From Temperatibacter sp965603205 (GTDB taxonomy: Bacteria > Pseudomonadota > Alphaproteobacteria > Sphingomonadales > Kordiimonadaceae), in assembly GCA_965603205.1 (NCBI GenBank), contig CBFDCC010000016.1:1-51966 (forward strand): a stretch of DNA of 51,966 nt. The letters are read 5' to 3'. The number at the start of each line of letters is the position of its first letter. The first letter of the stretch is position 1. Shown one piece after another: positions 33,742 through 42,822 of this stretch. Made by a program: the position numbers and the translations under genes. Below the pieces are notes generated by a model. It was not told the DNA's origin and made no database searches. It saw only the letters and a program-made list of their open reading frames with translations.

Positions 33742-35763
33742 ATGAAAAAACTATCGTCTATTATAATCTCAGCCACATTAGTGGCGACAGGTGTTATGGC
33801 CACAGAGAGCCAGCATTTCAGCTCAGAAGATATTTTTAATCTAGAGGTAGCCTCCGACCCTCAGGTGTCACCAAACGGCAAACAGGTTGCCTATGTGAGG
33901 CGCGGCTATGACATTATGAGCGATGGATCGCGCTCTAATATTTGGGTGGCGAGCAGTGATGGCAAAAGCCACCGCCCGTTGCTATCTGGTACCAAGGCTT
34001 TTTATGCACCGCGTTGGTCGCCGTCAGGTGACCGTATTGCCTATATCTCTACGCTTGAAGGCAAGCCCCAGCTTTATGTGCGTTGGATGGATACGGGTCA
34101 AACGGCGTTGCTGAGTAATATACAGTCTTCTGCAAGCAATATCAGCTGGTCACCTGACGGCAAAACCATCGCCTTTACCATGAGTGTGAAGTATGATGAA
34201 AAACCCTTAAAAATTAAAATGCCTAAAAAACCCAAAGGCGCTAAATGGTCACCAAAAATGAAATATGTGACAAAGGCCCGCTATCAAGCCGATGGTCGCG
34301 GCATTTTAGAACCAGCTTATACCCATATTTTCACCATCACAGCAGATGGCGGTACGGCGCGTCAGTTATCATCTGGTAATTTCCATCACCGTGGCTCACT
34401 AAGCTGGAGCGCTGATAGTCGTGAGATTTATTTCTCTGCCAATCGCAGTGATACATGGGAATATGATGGTCGTGAGTCAGATATTTTTGCCGTAAATATG
34501 CAGGGTGCTATTCGTAAAATAACGTCAGAGCCAGGTATGGAGAGCAACCCAACTGTTTCGCCAAGCGGCAAGCATATCGCCTATATTAAAATGGATAATA
34601 AAAAGCTGGCTTACCGCAATCGTCATCTATTTGTGATGAAAGCCGACGGCACATTGCCAAAAGATTTATCCAGCAAAATTGATAATTCGCTGGGGAATAT
34701 TCAGTGGGACAGTAAAAGCACAGGACTATATTATCAGATGAATGTACGGGGCGGCGTCAATGTGGGTTACACCACTTTATCGGGCAAGCATAGCACCCTC
34801 AGCGAGGGTAGCGGCGGTGGATCACTAGGACGCCCTTATACCAGCGCAACCTACAGCGCGGCTGGCGGCACCATCGCCTATACGAACGGGCGCCATGATC
34901 GCCCTGCTGATCTACATGTCATTAAAGGCAAAAAACGGGCACAGGTCACCTGGTTAAATGAAGACACGCTAGGTCATAAGACCCTAGGTGACATGCATGA
35001 GGTGATTTATAAATCTTCTATCGACGGCGAAGAGATGCAGGGCTGGTATATCACGCCGCCTAATTTCGACCCCTCAAAAAAATACCCGCTGATTCTAGAA
35101 ATTCACGGCGGTCCTCATTTGTCATACGGCCCACATTTCACGGCTGAGCTTCAACGTTTTGCCGCAGAAGGTTATGTGGTATTTTATGATAACCACCGTG
35201 GCAGCACCTCATACGGTGAACGTTTTGCGCTGCTGTTACAGAATAAATACTCTAGCAAATATGACTTTGCTGACCATATGTCAGGCGTTGACGCGATGAT
35301 TGGCAAAGGCTTTGTTGACGCAGAGCGTTTGTATGTCGCAGGGGGTTCAGCGGGCGGTATCGCCGCCGCTTACGCCATTGGTCTAACGGATAGGTTTAAG
35401 GCCGCAGCCGTTGCCAAGCCTGTGATCAACTGGATATCAAAGGTATTAACCGCTGATAGCTATCTTGGTCAAATCCCCTATCAGTTCCCTGGCATGCCTT
35501 GGGACAATTTTGAGCATTACTGGAAACGCTCCCCCTTGTCGCTTGTGGGTAATGTTACCACACCAACTATGCTGATTACAGGCGAGAGCGATCGCAGAAC
35601 GCCGATTTCGGAGACGGAGCAGTTTTATCAAGCCTTAAAATTACGCAGAGTTGACACGATTATGGTGCGGGTACCCGGTTCACCCCACGGCATTGCGGGC
35701 AAGCCATCGCGCATGATTGCCAAGGTTGAAAATATCTTAGCCTGGTTTGAAAAATATAAGTAG
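33742..35763 (+). CDS. S9 family (prolyl oligopeptidase-type) serine peptidase, exported
   Basis: 673 residues from ATG 33742, with GGGAG about eight bases upstream; an upstream in-frame ATG lacks a ribosome binding site. A signal peptide (MKKLSSIIISATLVATGVMA) is followed by WD40/beta-propeller-like repeats (SPNGKQVAYVRR, SPSGDRIAYIS, SPDGKTIAFT, SPSGKHIAYI). The C-terminal alpha/beta-hydrolase domain has Ser536 in GGSAGG, Asp in TGESDRRTP and His in GSPHG. It is a dipeptidyl- or acylaminoacyl-peptidase type acting in the periplasm. It lies just outside the phage island. Confidence 0.92.
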   Translation: MKKLSSIIISATLVATGVMATESQHFSSEDIFNLEVASDPQVSPNGKQVAYVRRGYDIMSDGSRSNIWVASSDGKSHRPLLSGTKAFYAPRWSPSGDRIAYISTLEGKPQLYVRWMDTGQTALLSNIQSSASNISWSPDGKTIAFTMSVKYDEKPLKIKMPKKPKGAKWSPKMKYVTKARYQADGRGILEPAYTHIFTITADGGTARQLSSGNFHHRGSLSWSADSREIYFSANRSDTWEYDGRESDIFAVNMQGAIRKITSEPGMESNPTVSPSGKHIAYIKMDNKKLAYRNRHLFVMKADGTLPKDLSSKIDNSLGNIQWDSKSTGLYYQMNVRGGVNVGYTTLSGKHSTLSEGSGGGSLGRPYTSATYSAAGGTIAYTNGRHDRPADLHVIKGKKRAQVTWLNEDTLGHKTLGDMHEVIYKSSIDGEEMQGWYITPPNFDPSKKYPLILEIHGGPHLSYGPHFTAELQRFAAEGYVVFYDNHRGSTSYGERFALLLQNKYSSKYDFADHMSGVDAMIGKGFVDAERLYVAGGSAGGIAAAYAIGLTDRFKAAAVAKPVINWISKVLTADSYLGQIPYQFPGMPWDNFEHYWKRSPLSLVGNVTTPTMLITGESDRRTPISETEQFYQALKLRRVDTIMVRVPGSPHGIAGKPSRMIAKVENILAWFEKYK

Positions 35764-35783
35764 GTGCGGGGTGCGTCATAAAC

Positions 35784-35853
35784 TAGGCGAAGCCGTACCG
35801 AGCAAGCGTGAGGCCGAGCTTATGCGAGGATAGCCACGAGCGGCGCTTGAGCG
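35784..35853. repeat. Modular hairpin repeat
   Basis: The GTACCGAGCAAGCGTGAGGC core, the CGAGCTTATGCGAGGA tail and the right-end block TAGCCACGAGCGGCGCTTGA are all present. It lies between the S9 peptidase and slyX stops. Confidence 0.8.
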
Positions 35854-35875
35854 ATCAGATATCAATATAAAATTA

Positions 35876-36094
35876 TCAATAATGCGGCGGGGGCTGATGC
35901 GATGGCGACCCGCCCGTTTGATTTTCTAATGCGTAAATCTGATCATCGACATCCGTTAGTTTTTTCATCATCTTATCAATCATCGACCATTGCTTGGTTA
36001 CCATTTCATTAAGCTCATCAATGGTATCTTGCTGATGCATTGTTTTCTGCTCTAGCTCTTCAATGCGGGATTTTAATGTTTCGTTATCGCTCAT
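35876..36094 (-). CDS. slyX: SlyX family protein
   Basis: 72 residues from ATG 36094, exactly the E. coli SlyX length; an in-frame GTG at 36106 would add four residues. It is almost entirely a coiled coil (SRIEELEQKTMHQQDTIDELNEMV...IDKMMKKLTDVDDQIYALE) and ends in the hallmark PPPHY. The cellular role of SlyX is unclear. It is monocistronic and divergent from the GST gene. Confidence 0.88.
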   Translation of the reverse strand: MSDNETLKSRIEELEQKTMHQQDTIDELNEMVTKQWSMIDKMMKKLTDVDDQIYALENQTGGSPSHQPPPHY

Positions 36095-36174
36095 GGTTTT
36101 TCTCACTGTTTATTTATCGCGGTATACCCTATGTCCGCTTATATCCAAAGATAATTAACTTTCCATCTGACTAG

Positions 36175-36828
36175 ATGACCTTTATTAACAATCAAATGAT
36201 ACCAATTTTATACAGCTTTAGGCGTTGCCCCTATGCCATGCGCGCCCGTCTGGCAATCGCATCCTCAAATACCCGCGTTGAACTGCGCGAGGTAGTGTTG
36301 CGTGACAAGCCGCCCGCGATGATAGAGGCCTCAGCTAAAGCAACTGTGCCTGTGCTCATTCTACCTGATGGTCATGTGATAGATGAAAGCTTAGACATTA
36401 TGGTATGGACGCTAGGTAATAGAGACCCCGATGCATGGATGGCACCAGATAGGCAAGAGATGCTTGACCTTATTCACACCTGCGATCATGACTTCAAGCC
36501 TCATCTTGACCGTTATAAATACGCCAATAGATATGAGGAGGCCGACCCTAGCGCGCACCGCCAACAGGGTGAAGTATTTCTGCGTATTTTAGACGCCAAA
36601 TTAGAGACACAAACTTACCTGATGGGCGAGGCGCTTTCACTGGCTGATTTCGCCATATTCCCCTTTATACGTCAGTTCGCTAATGTTGATCCTGATTGGT
36701 TTAAATCTACCCCCTATCCAAAATTACAAGCATGGTTGCAAGCGAGATTAAAATCCGATAGCTTCATCTCTATTATGACAAAATATAGCCAGTGGCACAT
36801 AGATGATAACCCAACCTTCTTTCCTTGA
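36175..36828 (+). CDS. Glutathione S-transferase family protein
   Basis: 217 residues. The thioredoxin-like N-terminal domain starts ILYSFRRCPYAMRARLAI with Cys in the CPYA motif, followed by ATVPVLILPDG (cis-Pro) and DESLDIM. The C-terminal helical domain contains LSLADFAIFPFIRQF. The CPYAMRAR type is glutaredoxin-like and may reduce mixed disulfides rather than conjugate glutathione. The start could also be ATG 36196. It precedes kynA by 55 bp on the same strand, so it may be co-transcribed. Confidence 0.85.
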   Translation: MTFINNQMIPILYSFRRCPYAMRARLAIASSNTRVELREVVLRDKPPAMIEASAKATVPVLILPDGHVIDESLDIMVWTLGNRDPDAWMAPDRQEMLDLIHTCDHDFKPHLDRYKYANRYEEADPSAHRQQGEVFLRILDAKLETQTYLMGEALSLADFAIFPFIRQFANVDPDWFKSTPYPKLQAWLQARLKSDSFISIMTKYSQWHIDDNPTFFP

Positions 36829-36883
36829 TCAAAGTGTGAGTTCCATTATCCACACCTCAAAATTATGATTAAGGACAAACACT

Positions 36884-37738
36884 ATGTCGAATACAAGCCC
36901 AAATGCCCCTAAAACATCCGTTGATATAGAGGGTCAAGACATCCACTGGGATCAAGATATCTCATACGGTAGTTATCTGAATATGGATGAACTGCTAGAA
37001 TGCCAAAACCCACGCAGTGATCAGCATGATGAAATGATGTTCATCATCATTCACCAAGCCAGCGAATTATGGCTAAAATGTTGCCTGCATGAGATGGGCG
37101 CGGCCATGGACTGTGTTAGAAATGATAATTTAGGCACTGCCTTTAAAATGTTATCCCGCGTGGCAAAAATTCAAAAACAATTGCAACAAAGCTGGGATGT
37201 TTTAACCACCATGACGCCAGCTGATTATGCTTCATTTCGTGACGCATTAGGCCAAAGCTCTGGTTTTCAATCATTTCAATACCGCGAGCTAGAATTTGCA
37301 TTGGGCAACAAAAATGCCAAAATGGCGGATGTACATAAATCAAAACCTAAACGCTATGACCAACTGCAAAGGTCATTAAACAGCCCGAGTTTTTATGACC
37401 TAAGCCTACAGTTACTTGCTAAACGCGGGTTTGATATTCCCGCAGAGTGTCTTGATCGGGATTGGTCTAAACCTTATGAGGCTAATGACAAAGTCGAAGC
37501 CGCTTGGATCAAAGTTTATACCAACAGCGAAAAATATTGGGACCTATATGAATTAGCGGAGAAGCTAGTGGATTTAGAACATAATTTTCATGGCTGGCGT
37601 TTTAGCCACATGAAAACGGTTGAGCGGATTATCGGTTATAAAATGGGCACAGGCGGCACAGGCGGAGTATCTTATCTTGTTAAGGCACTAGACCTAAGAT
37701 TTTTCCCAGAGCTTTGGACGGCCAGAACCAAAATATAA
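36884..37738 (+). CDS. kynA: Tryptophan 2,3-dioxygenase
   Basis: 284 residues, the bacterial TDO length. The signature blocks are SYGSYLNMDELL, QHDEMMFIIIHQASELWLK with the substrate-site His, FQSFQYRELEF, and the haem-ligand region EHNFHGWRFSHMKTVERIIG followed by GTGGTGGVSYL. It opens the indole ring of tryptophan to N-formylkynurenine using haem and O2. AAGGA lies eight bases upstream of the ATG. The kynB gene follows after 10 bp. Confidence 0.96.
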   Translation: MSNTSPNAPKTSVDIEGQDIHWDQDISYGSYLNMDELLECQNPRSDQHDEMMFIIIHQASELWLKCCLHEMGAAMDCVRNDNLGTAFKMLSRVAKIQKQLQQSWDVLTTMTPADYASFRDALGQSSGFQSFQYRELEFALGNKNAKMADVHKSKPKRYDQLQRSLNSPSFYDLSLQLLAKRGFDIPAECLDRDWSKPYEANDKVEAAWIKVYTNSEKYWDLYELAEKLVDLEHNFHGWRFSHMKTVERIIGYKMGTGGTGGVSYLVKALDLRFFPELWTARTKI

Positions 37739-37748
37739 GGTATCTACT

Positions 37749-38378
37749 ATGGCTAAAATAATTGATATCACCCAGCGTGTCTTTGTCGGCAAACCTGTTT
37801 GGCCGGGTGATACAGATTTTGGTATGGAACGGGTCTCGATCATTGCACCGGGTAATCCTGTGAATGTATCATGCCTAACCCTATCCCCGCATACAGGCAC
37901 CCATATGGACGCGCCTTTTCATTATGACCCCGACGGCATTTCTGCTGGCGAGGTCGATCTGGATATTTATATGGGCATTGCCCATGTGATAGATGCCACT
38001 AGTGCTGGGGCGCTGGTGGAACCTCATCATATAGAGGGTCAACTACCTGATGCCATCCAGCGCGTCCTGATTAAAACAGACGGTAATCAGGACCCTGATA
38101 TCTGGCCCACAGGCTTTACAGCCATGCACGCAGACACCGTTCATATGCTAGCGGCAAAGGGCGTTAAATTAATCGGCATTGACACCCCCTCTATGGACCC
38201 AGAGGATTCAAAAGATATGCCAGCCCATCAAGCGATTAGATCACATGGCATCGCCATTTTAGAGAGCATCCTTTTAAATGATGTGGATGTTGGTACCTAT
38301 GAGCTAATTGCCTTACCGCTGAAACTATCTGGCTGTGACGGCAGTCCTGTGCGGGCCGTATTACGTACAATTGACTGA
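37749..38378 (+). CDS. kynB: Kynurenine formamidase
   Basis: 209 residues, a cyclase-family metal hydrolase. It begins IDITQRVFVGKPVWPGD and carries the metal-binding HTGTHMDAPFHY (about 49-60), and LIGIDTPSMDPEDSKDMPAHQ near 140-160. It hydrolyses N-formylkynurenine to kynurenine and formate, the step after TDO. It is tightly linked to kynA. Kynureninase (kynU) is not in the window. Confidence 0.94.
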   Translation: MAKIIDITQRVFVGKPVWPGDTDFGMERVSIIAPGNPVNVSCLTLSPHTGTHMDAPFHYDPDGISAGEVDLDIYMGIAHVIDATSAGALVEPHHIEGQLPDAIQRVLIKTDGNQDPDIWPTGFTAMHADTVHMLAAKGVKLIGIDTPSMDPEDSKDMPAHQAIRSHGIAILESILLNDVDVGTYELIALPLKLSGCDGSPVRAVLRTID

Positions 38379-38386
38379 ACACATTA

Positions 38387-38418
38387 TAGTGAGCATCTAA
38401 CTCACCACTAGACTTTTG
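38387..38418 (+). terminator. Weak terminator-like hairpin after kynB
   Basis: GTGAG (38389-38393) pairs with CTCAC (38401-38405), extended imperfectly by TA/TA, with TTTT a few bases later. Weak evidence. Confidence 0.3.
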
Positions 38419-38466
38419 CAGTTAAAAGACAAATACTGGTGGCAATATTTAATAAAGGGAAGATCC

Positions 38467-39030
38467 ATGAAAAAGTTATTCGCACTTTTAATAGTGTTTC
38501 TAATGGCACCTATTGCCACTGCACCAATGGTCTCTGCAGATGACGCTAAATCACTGCATGATTTTACCATCACCTCAATCGATATGGAAGATATGGACCT
38601 GTCACAATTTAAAGGTAAAGCAGTTTTGCTGGTTAATACGGCCAGCGAATGTGGTTTCACACCACAATATGAGGGCCTGCAAGAATTATGGACTGAGTAT
38701 AAGGACAGGGGACTAGTTGTTCTTGGTATGCCCGCCAATAATTTTGGGGACCAAGAGCCTGGGTCAGCTGCTGATATTAAGAAATTCTGCGAAATGAATT
38801 TCCAAGTTAGCTTCCCCATGGGTGACAAGATTGACGTTGTCGGCCCTAATCGCCACGCACTATATGACTTTATGTCGGCGTCATTGGGCAAAAAATCAGA
38901 GCCAAAATGGAATTTTCATAAATATCTTATCGACACAGATGGCAAGCCTGTTGCTTATTTTTCAAGCCGTACAAGACCTATGTCGACGGAGCTAAAAAAG
39001 GCTATTAAGGCCCAATTACCAGGTGCTTAA
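38467..39030 (+). CDS. Exported glutathione peroxidase (Cys type)
   Basis: 187 residues from ATG 38467, with AAAGGGAAG upstream. A signal peptide (MKKLFALLIVFLMAPIATAPMVSA) directs it to the periplasm. The peroxidase core follows: VLLVNTASECGFTPQYEGLQELW with Cys in place of selenocysteine, GMPANNFGDQEPG, and KWNFHKYLID containing the catalytic Trp and Asn. Such bacterial forms usually use thioredoxin-like donors. A strong terminator follows. Confidence 0.92.
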   Translation: MKKLFALLIVFLMAPIATAPMVSADDAKSLHDFTITSIDMEDMDLSQFKGKAVLLVNTASECGFTPQYEGLQELWTEYKDRGLVVLGMPANNFGDQEPGSAADIKKFCEMNFQVSFPMGDKIDVVGPNRHALYDFMSASLGKKSEPKWNFHKYLIDTDGKPVAYFSSRTRPMSTELKKAIKAQLPGA

Positions 39031-39056
39031 GTCGTGCTGATACGACTATTCAATAG

Positions 39057-39083
39057 AAAAGGGCTTAATAGCCCTTTTTTTTT
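39057..39083 (+). terminator. Rho-independent terminator of the glutathione peroxidase gene
   Basis: GGGCT-TAAT-AGCCC (39061-39074), flanked by AAAA on the left, is followed by nine T (39075-39083). Confidence 0.92.
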
Positions 39084-39149
39084 CATCAAAATGATTATAG
39101 TCTTTTTTGAGTATAGTATTTTCCAAACAAGAAAAGACTATATAGCGAA

Positions 39150-39242
39150 CAGATGTGAGCGTACCGAGCAAGGGCGAGGCACTCCAAGAGGAGTGGCAGC
39201 ATGCGCGGCACTTGAGCGCCTAATAATAATTAAATTATTATT
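39150..39242. repeat. Modular hairpin repeat followed by an AT palindrome
   Basis: The core GTACCGAGCAAGGGCGAGGC starts at 39161, followed by CACTCC-AAGA-GGAGTG as a hairpin and a CGGCACTTGAGCG right-end block. A 21-bp AT-only palindrome with 10-bp arms AATAATAATT/AATTATTATT (39222-39242) follows, directly before the ribosome binding site region of the next gene. Confidence 0.75.
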
Positions 39243-39277
39243 CGAAACGACTATTATTACTTTAAGGAAAATTACTG

Positions 39278-40798
39278 ATGAGCAGACCATCAAGCTGTAA
39301 ATTAGGCTTATATGCGCTAGCAACCACAGTTGCTCTTAATGCCACATCTAATGCCCCGTCTAATGCAGTGATGGCGCAAACACGCGCTGTTCAGGCTGAT
39401 GTTACCGCTTATAACTTAGCCATTGAGCGCGCCAAATCGATGATGCGGCAGTTGCAACGTATCAGCGCTATACCGGGCATAGGCTTTTCCATAGGCTATA
39501 AAGAGGCTGTACTCTTCACACAGGAATACGGCTACTCAGATTTTAGTACTGGTATGCCTGTTACCAATAAAACCCAATTTAGATATAGCGATGCAACATC
39601 GGTTTTCACCGCCGCCGCCATCATGCAGCTTGTGGAAAAAGGCAAAATCAACCTTGATGAAGATATCAGAACATATGTGCCGTATTTCCCGCAAAAGAGA
39701 TACCGCATCACCGTGCGTCAATTATTAAACCATACCAGTGGCATTGGTCATTTCACCCAACTAGACCTTGATCGCGGCATGCGCCACACCAGCACTATTA
39801 AAGACAGTATTAAACGCTTTCGCACGCGGCCCCTAAAATTTCGCCCGGGCACAGCCTATTTATACAGTAGTTACGGCTATAGTTTGCTGGGCGCTGCTAT
39901 AGAGGACGCGACGGGGAAAACCTATAATGAATATATGGTTGAGGAAGTTTTTAAACCCATTGAAACCTTTGATCTGATATTTGAAAATAAAAACGAAATA
40001 CCCGCAACTGTTACCAAACATTATACCCGCAATGGCAAAAAATCCTTGAAAGCACCGATAAGGGATTTAAGCTATGTCTTGCCTGCCGCTGGCATCAATG
40101 GCTCGGCAGAAAGTCTGGTTAAGCTTGCTGCGGGCCTCTGGTCTAGCAAAATATTATCCACCAGCAATTATAGCAAAATGCTGGTACCAGCTACACTTGA
40201 AAATGGTCGATACGCAGGCACCAAAGATAACGATATTGGCTTAGGTTGGAAATTAGCCTCAAATGATTTTGATACATTAGTTGCTTATCATGGTGGCTAT
40301 ACAGTCGGCGCGGGCAGTGGCATAATGACCATCCCTAGCACAGGTATCCATCTTGCCTATGTTAGTAATGCACGTTGGCAGTCATTTCCAAAAAATACGC
40401 TGACGGCTGTTAGCATAGGCCTTCAAGAAGCCATAAAAGGTCACAACATGCCAAGCCCTTGCATGATTGGTAGTTTTAAGCATAAGGGTAAATATAACGG
40501 TCAGCGCGCCCGCGGCAGTGCCACCTTCTCTAAGGCTGGCAAAGAATGCATTGGTACTATCACTATGCCCATCGGCTTTGACCAATGGGTGGAAGGCCAA
40601 GCCGGCCCTATTCACAGAAAATTACCTTTTGTGCGTATCGCTGAAATCAAGGGCAAGTTCCATTACGGCCTCATCACGCCCGTTGGCATTCATATTATGA
40701 CCATTGTTGCAGAGGGCGATAGCATCAAAGCATCGGTTGCATTTAATGCTAAAAACCGCTGGGAATTTGATATCACCCGCAACAAGGCTATTGAATAA
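39278..40798 (+). CDS. Beta-lactamase-fold serine hydrolase homologue lacking the catalytic residues
   Basis: 506 residues. A signal peptide ends near NAVMAQ. The class C/DD-peptidase fold is clear: TQFRYSDATSVFTAAAIMQLVEKGKINLDEDI, VRQLLNHTSGIGHF, RPGTAYLYSSYGYSLLGAAIEDATG and YHGGYTVGAGSG. At the SxxK site (normally GSVSK-F-T) the sequence is SDATS-V-F-T, so nucleophile Ser is Asp105 and the Lys is Ser108. The YxN motif reads Y196-S-S198, losing the Asn. Only the HGG of the third motif remains. It is therefore probably a periplasmic binding or regulatory pseudoenzyme. A C-terminal domain of about 130 residues (GSFKHKGKYNGQRARG) is also unassigned. AAGGAAAA precedes the ATG. Confidence 0.88.
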   Translation: MSRPSSCKLGLYALATTVALNATSNAPSNAVMAQTRAVQADVTAYNLAIERAKSMMRQLQRISAIPGIGFSIGYKEAVLFTQEYGYSDFSTGMPVTNKTQFRYSDATSVFTAAAIMQLVEKGKINLDEDIRTYVPYFPQKRYRITVRQLLNHTSGIGHFTQLDLDRGMRHTSTIKDSIKRFRTRPLKFRPGTAYLYSSYGYSLLGAAIEDATGKTYNEYMVEEVFKPIETFDLIFENKNEIPATVTKHYTRNGKKSLKAPIRDLSYVLPAAGINGSAESLVKLAAGLWSSKILSTSNYSKMLVPATLENGRYAGTKDNDIGLGWKLASNDFDTLVAYHGGYTVGAGSGIMTIPSTGIHLAYVSNARWQSFPKNTLTAVSIGLQEAIKGHNMPSPCMIGSFKHKGKYNGQRARGSATFSKAGKECIGTITMPIGFDQWVEGQAGPIHRKLPFVRIAEIKGKFHYGLITPVGIHIMTIVAEGDSIKASVAFNAKNRWEFDITRNKAIE

Positions 40799-40814
40799 AT
40801 TATTAGGCAGCGAT

Positions 40815-40884
40815 TAGCGAGCGTACCGAGTAAGGGCGCGGCACATCTTATGGCGTGTAGTGCCGATCATATGACCGGCACTAC
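40815..40884. repeat. Modular hairpin repeat plus 9-bp stem between converging genes
   Basis: GCGTACCGAGTAAGGGCGCGGC (core from 40822) is followed by GTAGTGCCG (40857-40865) and CGGCACTAC (40876-40884), a perfect 9-bp inverted repeat. It lies between two converging genes and may act as a weak bidirectional stop; no T run is present. Confidence 0.7.
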
Positions 40885-40891
40885 CCTTATA

Positions 40892-42217
40892 TTAATTCAC
40901 CTCTTTTAATGCCTTAGAGAGCGCGTCAAAGATTGGATCCAAGTCACTTGGTTCACTGGTCAAAATCGGCGCTATGGCAATTGTATCGCCATTCGGGCGC
41001 ACAGATACACCGTGCTCATAAGTTTTTAAGAAAACATCATAAGCCCGCAAACCCGGAGCGCCGTCTCTTTGTTCAATGGTCAGCCCCCCCGCGTAGCCAA
41101 TGTTGCGAATATCACTGAGATATGGCAAGCCTTTTAGACTATGTATCGCATCTTCAAAATACTGTTGGTTAGATGCCACCTGCTCATAAACTCCCTCTGT
41201 CTTATAAACCTCTTGGGTGGCTAGAGCTGCTGCTACGGCTAATGGATGCGCTGAACATGTATACCCATGGAAAAAGCCCACGCCCGGCTCAGTCTTTTCA
41301 ACAAACGTATCGTAAATTGTCTTAGACGCCACAACACCGCCCATGGGAATGGCCGCATTATTAATCGCTTTTGCTATGGTACACAGGTCAGGTTCAACAC
41401 CAAAATACGTTGCGGCATTTGCTGAACCTAAACGGCCAAAGGCTGTGATAACTTCATCAAATATTAGCAAAATACCGTGCTTAGCTGTAATTTCACGTAA
41501 TTTCTTTAAATACCCTATTGGCGGTACATACATGCCGGCTGAGCCAACAATCGGCTCAACAATCACCGCCGCAATAGAGCTGGCATCATGCAGTGCAATA
41601 ATATTTTCTAGCTCTTGCAGATAAACCATAGGATCAATATCTGGTTCGCCGCGCGTGAAAGCATGTTTACTAGCATCATAAGGAAAGGGTATATGATCCA
41701 CCCCACCCAGTAACCCGCCAAAAAACTTACGGTTATTGACCATGCCGCCAACAGAGATACCACCAAAACCAACACCGTGATATCCATTAACCCGACCGAT
41801 CAATCGGGTACGCGTACCCTCACCATTAATACGGTGATACGCCAGCGCCATTTTCAGGGCCGTATCAACGGACTCTGATCCTGAGTTTGTGAAAAATACA
41901 TGGTTAAGCTCGCCCGGGAACTGATCTGCTATAACATTCGCCAACTCAAAAGCACCATTATGGCCAAAATTAAAAGCTGGGGAATAATCAAGCGTTTCAG
42001 CAGCAATCTTGATCGCTTCGCTAACTTTTGGGTGACAATGGCCTAAATTTGAACACCACAATCCTGAAAAACCATCTAATACTTTACGGCCCTCTGATGT
42101 GGTAAGATAAAGCCCCTTAGCGCTTTCGATAATGCGCGGGTTTTCCTTAAAGACCTTATTGGGCGTAAAGGGCATCCAATAGGCGGATAGGTCATCATTT
42201 TTCATTACGTGTGTCAT
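40892..42217 (-). CDS. Class III omega-aminotransferase (beta-alanine/omega-amino acid:pyruvate type)
   Basis: 441 residues from ATG 42217, chosen because GGAG lies eight bases upstream. Features are YWMPFTPNKVFKENPRI, DGFSGLWCSNLGHCHP, FTNSGSESVDTALKMA for the PLP phosphate, VNGYHGVGFGG, FDEVITAFGR, and the PLP lysine in TIAKAINNAAIPMG. The closest remembered relatives are omega-amino acid-pyruvate aminotransferases. It is monocistronic. Confidence 0.92.
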   Translation of the reverse strand: MTHVMKNDDLSAYWMPFTPNKVFKENPRIIESAKGLYLTTSEGRKVLDGFSGLWCSNLGHCHPKVSEAIKIAAETLDYSPAFNFGHNGAFELANVIADQFPGELNHVFFTNSGSESVDTALKMALAYHRINGEGTRTRLIGRVNGYHGVGFGGISVGGMVNNRKFFGGLLGGVDHIPFPYDASKHAFTRGEPDIDPMVYLQELENIIALHDASSIAAVIVEPIVGSAGMYVPPIGYLKKLREITAKHGILLIFDEVITAFGRLGSANAATYFGVEPDLCTIAKAINNAAIPMGGVVASKTIYDTFVEKTEPGVGFFHGYTCSAHPLAVAAALATQEVYKTEGVYEQVASNQQYFEDAIHSLKGLPYLSDIRNIGYAGGLTIEQRDGAPGLRAYDVFLKTYEHGVSVRPNGDTIAIAPILTSEPSDLDPIFDALSKALKEVN

Positions 42218-42344
42218 GAACAATACTCCGAAATAGCGTCATAAAATTAATAGAACTAAGACTACTATCGACAAAATATTACAAAAATACAGCGATTTAT
42301 ACATAATCGTAAATCATTGAAATTTAAGCGGGATATGGCAAAGT

Positions 42345-42360
42345 GTTTAGTATATTAAAC
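42345..42360. promoter_or_regulatory. Small palindrome upstream of two minus-strand units
   Basis: GTTTA-GTATAT-TAAAC is a 5-bp inverted pair with a self-complementary TATA centre, in the 194-bp gap upstream of the aminotransferase. Possible regulator site; nothing identifies the protein. Confidence 0.25.
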
Positions 42361-42411
42361 ATAAAAAACACAGTTACTATTCTCTAAGTACGAATCACTA
42401 ATACTATTCGA

Positions 42412-42786
42412 TTATTCTTGGATATAGCTCATCCACCAATCGGTGGTCTCACGCATGATTTCTTCAAATTTTGGCAGCGCTTCTTTAACGGCGTCAAAGT
42501 CATGACTGAGATTCTCTAATCTAGCAGCTTCACCAGCAAGTCTATTGCCAAAAAGCTGGGCCGAAGCTCCTTTAATGGTGTGAAATTCCCGCCGCACGCC
42601 CTCCACGTCACCTATCTCAATATTTTTATAAATACCATCAAGACGCTGCTGAAGGTTATTTGGAACTTTTTGGATTAAAAGCGCTACTTTTTCCATGCTA
42701 AACATCGCACAAAATTCTTCAAATTTCTGGCGATCAACTATCGGCGGTACATTAAAATCACTGACCTGCATTAAACAAAACCCCAT
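42412..42786 (-). CDS. Orphan Hpt (histidine phosphotransfer) domain protein
   Basis: 124 residues, or 119 if ATG 42771 (MQVSD), preceded by GGGG, is used. It is a single Hpt four-helix domain with the phosphorylatable His in REFHTIKGASAQLFG (HxxKG motif near residue 69) and the following AARLENLSHD helix. It would shuttle phosphate between response regulators and a hybrid kinase. No kinase or response regulator gene is adjacent, so its partners are elsewhere. Confidence 0.88.
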   Translation of the reverse strand: MGFCLMQVSDFNVPPIVDRQKFEEFCAMFSMEKVALLIQKVPNNLQQRLDGIYKNIEIGDVEGVRREFHTIKGASAQLFGNRLAGEAARLENLSHDFDAVKEALPKFEEIMRETTDWWMSYIQE

Positions 42787-42822
42787 ATTAAACTTAGAGT
42801 ATACTATACTCGTAAAATACTA

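Noticed and set aside
39034..39300. Open frame between the glutathione peroxidase and the beta-lactamase-fold genes
   Set aside because: It starts inside the terminator and passes through the modular repeat and an AT palindrome; composition is not protein-like.
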